Origin: Crocinitomicaceae bacterium
GTDB lineage: Bacteria; Bacteroidota; Bacteroidia; Flavobacteriales_D; Crocinitomicaceae
DNA: 44,548 nucleotides
Direction: 5' to 3'
NCBI GenBank assembly: GCA_029254025.1
Contig: JAQWYK010000029.1
Location: 1-44,548 of the forward strand
Below the pieces are notes generated by a model. It searched no databases, was not told the DNA's origin, and worked only from the letters and a program-made list of their open reading frames with translations. This document shows positions 16,522-25,554 of this stretch, in pieces (position 1 is the first letter of the stretch; each line of letters opens with the position of its first letter). Both the position numbers and the translations under genes were made by a program.

Positions 16522-17883
16522 ATGAAATATTACAACAATATATTAGAGACGATCGGAAATACTCCGTTGGTCAAAATCAACCGAATCACCAAAGACATCA
16601 AAGGAACCATTCTTGCGAAAGTAGAAACCACCAACCCTGGAAACTCTGTAAAAGACCGTATGGCCGTGAAAATGGTCGAAGATGCTGAAGCAGCAGGGCT
16701 CATCAAGCCTGGGGCTACGATCATCGAAGGAACATCCGGAAATACGGGTATGGGGTTAGCGCTAGCGTGCATCGCAAAAGGGTATAAGTTAATTTGTGTA
16801 TTGAACGACAAGCAGAGTAAGGAAAAAATGGATATTCTGCGTGCAGTTGGAGCTGAAGTAGTTGTTTGTCCTACTGCGGTCGAGCCAGAGGATCCACGTT
16901 CGTATTACTCCGTGTCGCGAAGATTAGCAGAGGAAACGCCGAATTCGTGGTATGTGAATCAGTACGATAACTTATCTAATAGAAAGGCGCATTATGAATC
17001 CACAGGTCCCGAAATTTGGGAGCAAACAGAGGGGAAGATCACGCACTTTGTGGTTGGAGTAGGTACCGGAGGAACAATCTCTGGAGTTGGGAAATATTTG
17101 AAAGAGAAAAACCCAAACATCAAAATTTGGGGTATCGATACCTATGGTTCGGTCTTTAAAAAATACCACGAAACAGGGATTTTTGATCACAATGAGATTT
17201 ATCCTTACATTACGGAAGGAATTGGAGAAGATATTCTTCCTAAAAATGTGGATTTCGACGTCATCGACCATTTCGAGAAAGTAACGGATAAAGATGCGGC
17301 CAACTATACGCGTCGCCTAGCACGTGAAGAAGGAATCTTTGTGGGGAACTCCGCTGGTTCTGCCATTAAAGGCGTTTTACAAATGGCAGATTACTTAAAA
17401 GAAGATGATGTCGTAGTGGTGTTATTTCACGACCACGGAAGTAGATATGTAGGTAAGATTTTCAATGATGATTGGATGCGTGAGCGCGGATTCTTGGAAG
17501 AAAACAGAAAAAACGCGAAGGATTTGATCGTCAATCATATGGATGAGCCATTAGTGACATTGGGAACAGAAGAATTGGTATCGCACGCCGTAGCCAAAAT
17601 GCGTAAGTATAATATTTCCCAAATTCCTGTCGTAAAAGAAGAGCAGTTTGTGGGGATGGTTGACGAAAAAACATTGATCAATCAATTGGTTGAAAATCCT
17701 GAATTTAAGGATGAGTTGGTAGGTTCTATTATGGCACCACCGCTTCCAATTGTACCAGCTGGTTTATCTACGAAAGAACTATCCAAGTTGATTTGTAAAG
17801 ATGTTCCTGCCGCAATCGTAGATTTAGGAAATGGGAAGTTTCATATTGTGACACGTCACGATTTGATTGCTGCAATAGCCTAA
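16522..17883 (+). CDS. Cystathionine beta-synthase / cysteine synthase-type enzyme with CBS domain pair
   Basis: A PLP enzyme of the beta-family that makes cystathionine from serine and homocysteine, or cysteine from O-acetylserine; sequence reading alone cannot separate these. The catalytic domain (about 1-330) has the PLP-lysine motif NPGNSVKDR, the substrate loop GTSGNTGMGLA and the phosphate loop GVGTGGTISG. Residues about 337-453 form two CBS motifs (AVAKMRKYNISQIPVV; FHIVTRHDLIAAIA), which in relatives sense nucleotides or S-adenosylmethionine. No heme-binding N-terminal extension is present. I start it at ATG 16522 rather than the TTG six bases earlier. Its stop overlaps the next start by one base (TAATG). 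Confidence 0.92.
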   Translation: MKYYNNILETIGNTPLVKINRITKDIKGTILAKVETTNPGNSVKDRMAVKMVEDAEAAGLIKPGATIIEGTSGNTGMGLALACIAKGYKLICVLNDKQSKEKMDILRAVGAEVVVCPTAVEPEDPRSYYSVSRRLAEETPNSWYVNQYDNLSNRKAHYESTGPEIWEQTEGKITHFVVGVGTGGTISGVGKYLKEKNPNIKIWGIDTYGSVFKKYHETGIFDHNEIYPYITEGIGEDILPKNVDFDVIDHFEKVTDKDAANYTRRLAREEGIFVGNSAGSAIKGVLQMADYLKEDDVVVVLFHDHGSRYVGKIFNDDWMRERGFLEENRKNAKDLIVNHMDEPLVTLGTEELVSHAVAKMRKYNISQIPVVKEEQFVGMVDEKTLINQLVENPEFKDELVGSIMAPPLPIVPAGLSTKELSKLICKDVPAAIVDLGNGKFHIVTRHDLIAAIA

Positions 17884-18668
17884 TGTTTCGTACCGTGAAA
17901 GATCAGCTGGGTGATGTCATCACTGTACCTGACTTTCCAATCCGTATTGTATCGTTAGTGCCTTCGCAAACGGAGCTACTACATGATTTGGGGCTAGGCG
18001 AAAGGGTAGTGGGAATTACCAAGTTCTGCGTGCATCCGAAGGAGTGGTTTGAAACGAAAACGCGCATTGGCGGGACGAAACAAGTGAACATTGAAGCCGT
18101 CAAGGCGCTTTCTCCCGACTTAATCATCGGTAATAAAGAAGAAAACACCAAAGAAGACATCGAAGCGTTGCGGATACTAGCACCAGTGTGGATGTCGGAT
18201 GTTGAGAAGTTAGGGGATGCGCTGCGGATGATTATTGAATTGGGAGACTTGACCCTTACGCAAGATAAAGCTAACAATATAGCGCAATCCATTCGTGGTT
18301 CCTTTGACAGTTTTCAATTGACCATAAAGGATAAGACTGTACTCTATTTAATCTGGAAAAATCCCTACATGGGTGCTGCAGAAGGTACATTTATCCATGA
18401 TTTATTGACGAATGAGTTAGGATTCAAAAATGTGCTATCTCCACAATCGCGCTATCCAATATGTGACCTGAATGACCTCATCGATCAGCCGGATTATATC
18501 TTCCTGAGTTCAGAACCATATCCATTTAAAAAAGAGGATTTGGATGAATTAGTCCAGCGTTTTCCTGCTTCCAACGTGTTGCTTGTGGACGGAGAATATT
18601 TTTCGTGGTATGGATCGCGTTTGATGGGAACAGCGGAGTACTTTGCATCTTTGCAAGCACTCCTTTGA
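17883..18668 (+). CDS. BtuF-like helical-backbone metal/corrinoid-binding protein
   Basis: A 261-residue protein of the type III periplasmic binding protein fold (BtuF/FhuD class): RIVSLVPSQTELLHDLGLGERVVGIT, then IGGTKQVNIEAVKALSPDLII, a long linking helix, and a C-terminal lobe ending GSRLMGTAEYFASLQALL. These proteins bind cobalamin, heme or iron-siderophores for ABC import. No signal peptide or lipobox is seen and no ABC permease or ATPase lies nearby, so it may act in the cytoplasm or be exported another way. It starts at the ATG overlapping the CBS gene stop, implying coupled expression and perhaps a cobalamin/methionine-cycle link (inference). Confidence 0.85.
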   Translation: MFRTVKDQLGDVITVPDFPIRIVSLVPSQTELLHDLGLGERVVGITKFCVHPKEWFETKTRIGGTKQVNIEAVKALSPDLIIGNKEENTKEDIEALRILAPVWMSDVEKLGDALRMIIELGDLTLTQDKANNIAQSIRGSFDSFQLTIKDKTVLYLIWKNPYMGAAEGTFIHDLLTNELGFKNVLSPQSRYPICDLNDLIDQPDYIFLSSEPYPFKKEDLDELVQRFPASNVLLVDGEYFSWYGSRLMGTAEYFASLQALL

Positions 18669-18681
18669 TCCCTTTTACGTT

Positions 18682-21600
18682 TTATTTCAAATCTTGACCC
18701 TCTATCCAAGGAGCGCCTAGTGCTTCCAATTGTTTTTCAAGTGCTGGAAGTTCTACTTTTCGAATTTGTTCTACCTGAACGCGTGCGTCTTCCATCAATT
18801 TTTTCGCATTTGATAAGCTCTTTTGATGGGTCGGTGTTGGACCATAGGTAGATCCCGAAGTTCCGGTACTTGCAGCACCTAGGAAATCTCCTATCGTAGG
18901 ATAAGGACTTTTTTCACCTACTTCATCGCGTGCTTTACTTCCTGATAATGTGTAATCTAGTTGTGTCATCTTCTTGTGCAAGTCAAGCATGGCTTGATTC
19001 AGCGTAGGATTCATTTTTGGAGACCTTTCGTAGGCTTTCATCATCAGAGTTAAGCGCTCTTTGGCATTACTAAATGTGGTATTCAAGGCAGTTAACTTTC
19101 CATACATTTCTTCCACGTCTTTCCAGAATGCAGCAACTTCAGATGGATTCGCGCCTTCCAAAGCACCTTTGCGTAAAGGAACAACCTCGAAGGTTACTTT
19201 TTCACTAATAGCAGAAAGTACCCCGTCGATTTCCTTCATCAACTGTCCTTGGTATTTTCCAGGAGCAGCCATCGCACCGTCATAACTTCTGTTCACGTTA
19301 GAATTCGTAATGGCCCCTTTGGAGATAGTGCGTAGGTCCCAGCTTACGCGCTGAATACCTTTGCTGTTGGTGGCTTTTTCGCGTTGGATGATATTTCCAT
19401 CCTTATCCATGATGTAGAGCCAAACTGCTGGTTTTTCTTGATTCTTTTCTTTCTCTAATGCATCCCATCCTGGAAAGGGAACTTCTTCGTTCTTTTTGAT
19501 TTTGTCCTTTTCGGCTGCTTTGCGCTTGTCTTCCAGCGTAGAGTATTTTTCTTTCAAGAAGTAGGTAAACTCTACACCAAATGGCGGGTTATCCGCAACA
19601 AAATAGTTGTCTCCTTGAGAAGCTACCTTACCACCGCCTAGAACGCGTTGTTGCTTGTACCAATATCCTTTACGAGGTGTGTACAGTGTCGCTTCTTTAT
19701 CCAAGGTTCCCGCAGAAACTTTTCGTAAGGCGGAATAATCATCTAGTACATAAAAACCGCGGCCAAACGTCGCTAAAACTAAATCATTTTCTCTTTTTTG
19801 AATCGCTAAGTCACGCACAGGAATCGTAGGTAATCCACCTTTCAATTGAATCCATTTTTTACCTCCATCGTTACTGTAAAACACACCGAACTCGGTTCCT
19901 AAAAACAGTAAATTCTTTTCCTTGTGATCTTGGACAATCCGCCAGCATAAGTGCTTTTCAGGTAAGTTGTTCACGAGTGATACCCATGTCTTTCCTTTAT
20001 CAGCACTCTTGTAAACGTATGGCGCATAATCTCCATATTTATGATTGTCAAATACAGCATATACTGTATTCTCGTCGTATAAATCAGCTTTTATGTCATT
20101 TACAAAAGCAGTGGCAGGTAGACCCGGAAGCTGCCCTACATCGATTTTGCGCCAATGTTGTCCACCGTTTTCGGTCACTTGTATCAATCCGTCGTCTGTA
20201 CCAGCATAAATAAGACCTGACTTTTTAGGAGATTCTGCAAGTGAAGTAATGGTGCTGTAATTCGACATCGCATAAACGTCCCAAGGGTTGTCCCAGCTTT
20301 GTTGCTTACCGAAAATTGGGGTTTCCAAACGCTCAATGTTCTTCGTTAAATCTTTTGAGATGGGCGTCCAAGAATCACCGCGATCGGTTGACTCCCATAC
20401 GCGCTGAGAGGCAAAATAAAGATGAGTGGGGTTATGTGGACTTACCAAGATTGGTGCATCCCAGTTGTGACGCTCGATGGGGTCTCCAAGGTCAGGCTGT
20501 GGTTGAATGTACACATTCTCTCCTGTTAATCGGTCATGACGCATTAAATTACCTTGCTGCCACTGGGCGTATACGATGTTTGGATTTCCTGGCTCAGTAG
20601 CAGGTTGGTGACCATCTCCTCCAAGGACAACGAACCAATCTGAATTCCGAATTCCGTGCACATTGTCAGTGCGCGATGGACCGCCTTGTGTATTATTGTC
20701 TTGTGTTCCCCCAAATATATTGTAAAACGGAGCGGCATCGTCGAGCGCCAACTTATAAAATTGAGTTAAGGGTAGATTCCCTATGAAATTCCATGTTTTG
20801 GTCTGGTCGTACGACTCATAAAGTCCGCCATCAGTTCCTACCAGCAAGTAGTTTGGATCTGATTTACGAAAAGCCACCGCGTGATTGTCAACGTGTTTCG
20901 TACTTTCATTCATGCGTACGAATGTTTTTCCACCGTCGTTGGAAATTTGCATGTAATTATCGGCAAAATAGATGCGGTCAAAATTGTGTGGGCAAGCATA
21001 CAACTCTTGGTAATAGTGAGGCCCCGTTCCTCCAGCGATGGCATCTGACATTTTTGTCCAGCTTCCACCTTGATTACTCGTACGATAAACGCCTCCTTTA
21101 CGACGGTCCAATTCTATCGCAGTATAAAGCACATCAGGTTGTTGGGGCGACATGGCCAAACCAATTTTCCCCATATTTGAGGATGGAAGGCCATTAGAGA
21201 GTTTTTCCCATGTTTTTCCACCATCACGTGAACGGTGAATTCCACTTCCAGGTCCACCTCCCATATAGGCTGCAACGGTACGTTGACGCTGCCAAGTCGC
21301 CGCATAAAGTACGTTCGGGTTTCTTGGGTCAAGCAGCAAGTCGGTTGCTCCTGTCCATTCATCAACAGAAAGTACGTGTTCCCACGTTTTTCCGCCATCG
21401 GTTGTTTTGTAAATCCCGCGGTCACCTCCAGAGGACCATAGCGGTCCCTGTGCAGCTACCCATACGATATTAGAGTTTTTGGGATGAACGATAATTTTAG
21501 AGATGTGCTCGGAAGCTTTCAATCCCATATTTTTCCATGAATTTCCACTATCTTCACTGCGGTATACTCCATCACCGAAGCCAATATGACGTCCACCATT

Positions 21601-21957
21601 GTTTTCTCCTGTTCCTACCCAGACTATTTCTGGATTTGAAGGATCTAGAGTCACACATCCCGTTGCGTAAGAAGTTTGCTTTTCAAAAATAGCAGACCAT
21701 GTTGTTCCTGCATTTTCTGTTTTCCACACCCCTCCTGAACCCACGGTTACGTACCACACGTTTTCATTCGATGGATGAATCGCGATGTCGGATATTCTCC
21801 CAGACATGAATGCGGGACCAACACTTCGGAACTTCATACCCGATAAATGGGAGGACTTTAATTCATTGGTTTTAGCAGTGCTTGTTGACTTTTTCTGTCC
21901 GAATGCCAAGGAGGCAAGCAAGACGCCAGCAACAAGAGTAAAGGAATTCAATTTCAT
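18682..21957 (-). CDS. Large secreted VPS10/sortilin-like BNR-repeat protein
   Basis: A 1,091-residue exported protein with a signal peptide (FTLVAGVLLASLAFGQ). Residues about 40-740 form a many-bladed beta-propeller: at least ten Asp-box/BNR motifs are visible, such as SEDSGNSW, TTDGGKTW, SRDGGKTW, SNDGGKTF, STDRGDSW, SADKGKTW and SNDGGKKW. A conserved ending GRGFYVLDDYSALRK closes the propeller, followed by a beta domain (WLYIMDKDGNI, GIQRVSWDLR) and a helical tail. Despite BNR motifs there is no sialidase FRIP signature, so catalysis is not claimed. ATG 21957 gives a better signal peptide than the in-frame ATG six codons upstream. Its stop lies 13 bp from the convergent BtuF-like gene. Confidence 0.9.
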   Translation of the reverse strand: MKLNSFTLVAGVLLASLAFGQKKSTSTAKTNELKSSHLSGMKFRSVGPAFMSGRISDIAIHPSNENVWYVTVGSGGVWKTENAGTTWSAIFEKQTSYATGCVTLDPSNPEIVWVGTGENNGGRHIGFGDGVYRSEDSGNSWKNMGLKASEHISKIIVHPKNSNIVWVAAQGPLWSSGGDRGIYKTTDGGKTWEHVLSVDEWTGATDLLLDPRNPNVLYAATWQRQRTVAAYMGGGPGSGIHRSRDGGKTWEKLSNGLPSSNMGKIGLAMSPQQPDVLYTAIELDRRKGGVYRTSNQGGSWTKMSDAIAGGTGPHYYQELYACPHNFDRIYFADNYMQISNDGGKTFVRMNESTKHVDNHAVAFRKSDPNYLLVGTDGGLYESYDQTKTWNFIGNLPLTQFYKLALDDAAPFYNIFGGTQDNNTQGGPSRTDNVHGIRNSDWFVVLGGDGHQPATEPGNPNIVYAQWQQGNLMRHDRLTGENVYIQPQPDLGDPIERHNWDAPILVSPHNPTHLYFASQRVWESTDRGDSWTPISKDLTKNIERLETPIFGKQQSWDNPWDVYAMSNYSTITSLAESPKKSGLIYAGTDDGLIQVTENGGQHWRKIDVGQLPGLPATAFVNDIKADLYDENTVYAVFDNHKYGDYAPYVYKSADKGKTWVSLVNNLPEKHLCWRIVQDHKEKNLLFLGTEFGVFYSNDGGKKWIQLKGGLPTIPVRDLAIQKRENDLVLATFGRGFYVLDDYSALRKVSAGTLDKEATLYTPRKGYWYKQQRVLGGGKVASQGDNYFVADNPPFGVEFTYFLKEKYSTLEDKRKAAEKDKIKKNEEVPFPGWDALEKEKNQEKPAVWLYIMDKDGNIIQREKATNSKGIQRVSWDLRTISKGAITNSNVNRSYDGAMAAPGKYQGQLMKEIDGVLSAISEKVTFEVVPLRKGALEGANPSEVAAFWKDVEEMYGKLTALNTTFSNAKERLTLMMKAYERSPKMNPTLNQAMLDLHKKMTQLDYTLSGSKARDEVGEKSPYPTIGDFLGAASTGTSGSTYGPTPTHQKSLSNAKKLMEDARVQVEQIRKVELPALEKQLEALGAPWIEGQDLK

Positions 21958-22128
21958 AGTTAATCTGTTTAGCAAACGACTAATTTAACCACAAAATTTT
22001 AAGTAGAACTAATTTTGAGTTATGAACGACAGAATGGCAATAGAAAAGACAGAAAATAGAGCTTTCGCGACACTTAAAGGTCATTTTTCTTAAAATGAGA
22101 AAGGCGTAAATTCTTACCGTCTTTTTCC

Positions 22129-22136
22129 TATCTTTG
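22129..22136 (+). promoter_or_regulatory. Candidate -7 promoter of the purM-prfA-pyrF operon
   Basis: TATCTTTG is a perfect TAnnTTTG match followed by C and a 17-bp leader to the purM ATG. It is the same octamer as that before the tRNA-Leu gene at 41760. Confidence 0.55.
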
Positions 22137-22153
22137 CAACTTCAATAAAAATT

Positions 22154-23320
22154 ATGGCTGATACCCGATATAACCTGAGAGGCGTTTCCGCAGGGAAAGA
22201 AGACGTTCACAACGCAATCAAGTCGATTGACAAAGGACTTTATCCTAAGGCATTTTGTAAAATTGTTCCAGATTTGTTGACTGGAGACGACAATTACTGT
22301 GTTGTGATGCATGCAGATGGTGCAGGAACTAAATCCTCACTGGCGTATATGTATTGGAAAGAAACAGGGGATATTTCAGTGTGGAAAGGAATTGCACAAG
22401 ATGCGTTGATCATGAATATTGATGATTTACTCTGTGTTGGAGCAACAGAAAATATTCTCTTGTCTTCTACGATTGGAAGAAATAAAAACCTTGTTCCTGG
22501 AGAGGTAATTGCGGCCCTGATTAACGGTACTGAGGAGCTGTTAGAGCAATTAAGAGAACTGGGAATTGGAATATATTCTACTGGCGGGGAAACTGCTGAT
22601 GTGGGAGATTTGGTACGTACAATTATTGTAGATTCTACAGTGGTGTGTCGCATGAAACGCGATGAAGTCATCGATAATGCACGGATTCAAGCGGACGATG
22701 TTATTGTAGGACTTTCATCTTCTGGTCAAGCAACCTATGAAACAGGTTACAACGGAGGAATGGGTTCTAACGGACTAACATCAGCGCGACATGATGTGTT
22801 TCATAAGTACTTGAAAGAGAAATATCCAGAGAGTTTTGATCCTACGGTGCCGGATGATTTGGTGTACAGTGGCTCATATAAATTAACGGATGAGGTGGCT
22901 AGAGCACCAATCGATGCAGGTAAATTAGTGTTGTCGCCAACGCGCACCTATGCTCCAATTATTAAAAAGATTTTAGATACCCATCGCGCTAACGTTCATG
23001 GAATGGTACATTGTTCTGGTGGAGCTCAAACAAAAGTGCTTCATTTTGTAGATAACGTTCATGTGGTGAAGGATAATCTTTTTCCCATCCCTCCACTTTT
23101 TGAAGCTATTCAAAAAGAATCAGGTACGGCTTGGGAAGAGATGTATAAAGTGTTTAATATGGGGCACCGCATGGAGCTTTACGTTCCAAAAGAAATTTCG
23201 CAAGATATTATTGCCATTTCGGAGTCATTTAACGTCGATGCGCAAATCGTGGGTCGCGTAGAACAGAGTGAAACCAAGAAACTAACGATTCGTTCGCCAT
23301 TTGGTGAATTCATTTACTAA
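22154..23320 (+). CDS. purM: Phosphoribosylformylglycinamidine cyclo-ligase (AIR synthase)
   Basis: PurM closes the imidazole ring of purines, making aminoimidazole ribotide from FGAM with ATP. The 388-residue protein is the longer form usual in Bacteroidetes. Motifs seen: VVMHADGAGTKSSLAYMYWKETGD (ATP/substrate loop), IAQDALIMNIDDLLCVGA, GIYSTGGETADVGDLVRTIIVDS, GLSSSGQATYETGYNGGMGSNGLT, and GMVHCSGGAQTKVLHF. First gene of an apparent operon with prfA (6 bp gap), pyrF and a pterin dehydratase gene. Confidence 0.95.
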   Translation: MADTRYNLRGVSAGKEDVHNAIKSIDKGLYPKAFCKIVPDLLTGDDNYCVVMHADGAGTKSSLAYMYWKETGDISVWKGIAQDALIMNIDDLLCVGATENILLSSTIGRNKNLVPGEVIAALINGTEELLEQLRELGIGIYSTGGETADVGDLVRTIIVDSTVVCRMKRDEVIDNARIQADDVIVGLSSSGQATYETGYNGGMGSNGLTSARHDVFHKYLKEKYPESFDPTVPDDLVYSGSYKLTDEVARAPIDAGKLVLSPTRTYAPIIKKILDTHRANVHGMVHCSGGAQTKVLHFVDNVHVVKDNLFPIPPLFEAIQKESGTAWEEMYKVFNMGHRMELYVPKEISQDIIAISESFNVDAQIVGRVEQSETKKLTIRSPFGEFIY

Positions 23321-23326
23321 TCCTTT

Positions 23327-24403
23327 ATGGAAGATTTAATAGGAAAATTAGAAGCGATTAATTATCGTTTTGTTGAGGTAGGTCGCTTGATTGTGGACCC
23401 GGATATTATTTCTGATATGCCACGTTATGTAAAGCTCAATCGAGAATACAAGGAGTTGGAGGATGTCGTGCGCATCTACAAAGAGTATAAGAATGTATTG
23501 GATAACATTAGGTCCTCGAAGGAATTGTTGGCAGCGGAAACAGATTCGGAAATGCGCGAGATGGCGAAAATGGAACTGGATGAATTAGAAAACCAACGTC
23601 CAGCGATGGAAGAAGAAATCCGTATGATGCTGATTCCTAAAGATCCAGAGGATGATAAGAATGTGATACTCGAATTACGCGCTGGAACGGGAGGAGATGA
23701 AGCATGTATTTTCGTGGAAGATATTTACCGCATGTATACCATGTACTTCAAAGAACGTGGCTTTCAGGTGGAGTTAATTAACTCCAACGAAGGTAGTACC
23801 AAGGGGTACAAGGAAATCACCATGAATGTGGAGGGAGAAGGTGTTTATGGAACACTGAAATTCGAATCAGGTGTACATCGCGTACAACGCGTTCCTGAAA
23901 CAGAGTCTCAAGGCCGTGTGCATACCTCTGCGATTACGGTGGCGGTGATGCCAGAAGCGGAAGAAGTAGATATTGATTTAAATATGACCGATGTAAAACG
24001 TGATACCTTTCGAGCGTCTGGAGCTGGAGGGCAGCATGTGAATAAGACAGAATCGGCTATTCGGTTGACTCACATACCTACTGGTATTGTGGTTGAATGT
24101 CAGGATGGACGTTCACAACATAAGAACTTGGAGAAAGCGATTACAGTTTTGAGGTCACGCTTGTACCAGCAGAAGTTGGAACAAGTTAACGCGGAGCGCG
24201 CTGAACATAGAAAATCGTTGGTCTCTACTGGAGACCGTTCTGCAAAAATAAGAACCTACAATTATCCGCAAGGTCGTATTACGGATCACCGTATCAATAA
24301 AACCATTTACAACTTATCGGCTTTTATGAATGGAGATATCCAAGAAATGATCGACGCCTTAAAATTGGCAGAGAATGCTGAGAAGATGAAAGGGGAGGTA
24401 TAA
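23327..24403 (+). CDS. prfA: Peptide chain release factor 1
   Basis: RF1 recognises UAA and UAG stop codons and triggers peptide release. The 358-residue protein has the catalytic GGQ in [16 protein letters not shown] at about residue 233, and the RF1-type P-x-T anticodon tripeptide as PET in [14 protein letters not shown] at about residue 188. RF2 would show SPF at the corresponding site and a frameshift, neither present. Also typical are [22 protein letters not shown] and the C-terminal [14 protein letters not shown]. Length is normal. Confidence 0.97.
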   Translation: MEDLIGKLEAINYRFVEVGRLIVDPDIISDMPRYVKLNREYKELEDVVRIYKEYKNVLDNIRSSKELLAAETDSEMREMAKMELDELENQRPAMEEEIRMMLIPKDPEDDKNVILELRAGTGGDEACIFVEDIYRMYTMYFKERGFQVELINSNEGSTKGYKEITMNVEGEGVYGTLKFESGVHRVQRVPETESQGRVHTSAITVAVMPEAEEVDIDLNMTDVKRDTFRASGAGGQHVNKTESAIRLTHIPTGIVVECQDGRSQHKNLEKAITVLRSRLYQQKLEQVNAERAEHRKSLVSTGDRSAKIRTYNYPQGRITDHRINKTIYNLSAFMNGDIQEMIDALKLAENAEKMKGEV

Positions 24404-24426
24404 ATCTGACCGTTGAAGAGAAAACT

Positions 24427-25245
24427 ATGAATAAAGAGCAGTTAATCGCAGAGATAAAAAGGAAACAATCTTTCTTGTGTGTTGGTTTAGATACTGATAT
24501 TGAGAAACTTCCTGAACACTTGAAAAACGCTGAAGATCCGGTTTTTGAGTTTAACAAGGCGATCATTGATGCTACGAAAGACTATTGCGTAGCGTATAAG
24601 CCAAATATTGCTTTTTATGAATGCCTTGGGCCGAAAGGATGGGAATCATTAAAGAAAACATTGGATTATATCCCTCAAAATATATTCACCATTGCGGATG
24701 CAAAAAGAGGAGATATCGGAAATACTTCCCGTTATTACGCCAAAACATTCTTTGAATATTTGGATTTTGATGCTGTAACCATTGCTCCCTATATGGGCGA
24801 GGATTCGATTACTCCATTTTTGGAGTTCAAAGATAAATGGGTGATTGTGTTAGCGTTAACTTCGAATAAGGGGGCATTGGATTTTCAGTTCATGACGGAC
24901 ATGAAAGGGGAGAAATTGTATGAAAAAGTATTGAAGACAACGGAAAGGTGGGGAACTCCCGAAAATATGATGTACGTAGTAGGGGCGACGCGCGCCGAAG
25001 GTATTGGGCATGTGCGGAAGTCTGTACCTAATCATTTCTTTCTAGTTCCTGGTGTGGGAGCACAAGGAGGAAGTCTAGAGGATGTTGCTAACTTCGGATG
25101 GAACCAGGATTGTGGATTGCTTGTGAATTCTTCACGGGGTATAATTTATGCCTCAAATGGAGAAGATTTTGCTGAAAAAGCAACTGAGAGTGCACGACAG
25201 ATTCAACTTCAAATGAAAGAGATTCTTTCAGAAAAAGGATGGTAA
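24427..25245 (+). CDS. pyrF: Orotidine 5'-phosphate decarboxylase (type 2)
   Basis: PyrF decarboxylates OMP to UMP, the last step of UMP synthesis. The 272-residue chain is the type 2 form: [34 protein letters not shown], the catalytic [34 protein letters not shown], and the phosphate site VPGVGAQGG with LLVNSSRGI. It begins 23 bp after prfA. Its last codon and stop overlap the next gene's start. Confidence 0.96.
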   Translation: MNKEQLIAEIKRKQSFLCVGLDTDIEKLPEHLKNAEDPVFEFNKAIIDATKDYCVAYKPNIAFYECLGPKGWESLKKTLDYIPQNIFTIADAKRGDIGNTSRYYAKTFFEYLDFDAVTIAPYMGEDSITPFLEFKDKWVIVLALTSNKGALDFQFMTDMKGEKLYEKVLKTTERWGTPENMMYVVGATRAEGIGHVRKSVPNHFFLVPGVGAQGGSLEDVANFGWNQDCGLLVNSSRGIIYASNGEDFAEKATESARQIQLQMKEILSEKGW

Positions 25246-25484
25246 TGTGGAGTGCAAATGATAATTGCTTAACCAACGAATTTGAGTTCGTAAACTTTCA
25301 AGAAGCACTCGAATTTGTCAATAGAGTTGCAGAGCTCGCAGAAATACGAAAACATCACCCAGATATTTTTATACATGACTATCGTTATGTAAAGATTTCA
25401 CTTACTACCCATGATGCAAGGAATAAAATTTCTGAAAAGGATGTGGAAATGGCTCCCTTGATAGACGCTTTGTACACGACATAG
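25245..25484 (+). CDS. Pterin-4a-carbinolamine dehydratase
   Basis: A 79-residue member of the PCD/PhhB family, which dehydrates 4a-hydroxytetrahydrobiopterin; some members instead act in molybdopterin or folate-related pathways. The active-site signature is intact: HHPD followed by VKISLTTHD, with upstream FEFVNFQEALEFVNRVAELAE. ATG at 25245 overlaps the pyrF stop as TAATG and has AAGGA 5 bp upstream; ATG at 25239 would add two residues. No aromatic amino-acid hydroxylase gene is in the window, so the substrate here is open. Confidence 0.88.
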   Translation: MWSANDNCLTNEFEFVNFQEALEFVNRVAELAEIRKHHPDIFIHDYRYVKISLTTHDARNKISEKDVEMAPLIDALYTT

Positions 25485-25539
25485 TTAATAAGTTTGAAAA
25501 AGCAGGTAACCGTTTTTCGGAAAAAACGTTATTTTCGTA

Positions 25540-25547
25540 TAAACTTG
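25540..25547 (+). promoter_or_regulatory. Weak candidate -7 promoter of the transglycosylase gene
   Basis: TAAACTTG differs from TAnnTTTG at one base and ends 7 bp before the ATG at 25555. A GTTTTT/AAAAAAC imperfect hairpin at about 25508-25531 lies just upstream and could end the pyrF operon. Confidence 0.3.
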
Positions 25548-25554
25548 CCCACTT

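Noticed and set aside
18682-21957. BNR-repeat protein as a sialidase
   Set aside because: Many Asp-box motifs are present but no FRIP motif or sialidase catalytic residues were seen; the architecture fits VPS10-like propellers.
22022-22093. 23-codon ATG ORF upstream of purM
   Set aside because: Too short, with no recognisable features, and it ends before the purM promoter element; probably chance.
25508-25531. Hairpin GTTTTT/AAAAAAC as a firm terminator of the pyrF operon
   Set aside because: The stem has a bulge and is made mostly of A-T pairs, with no clean T-run; left only as a note under the neighbouring promoter.
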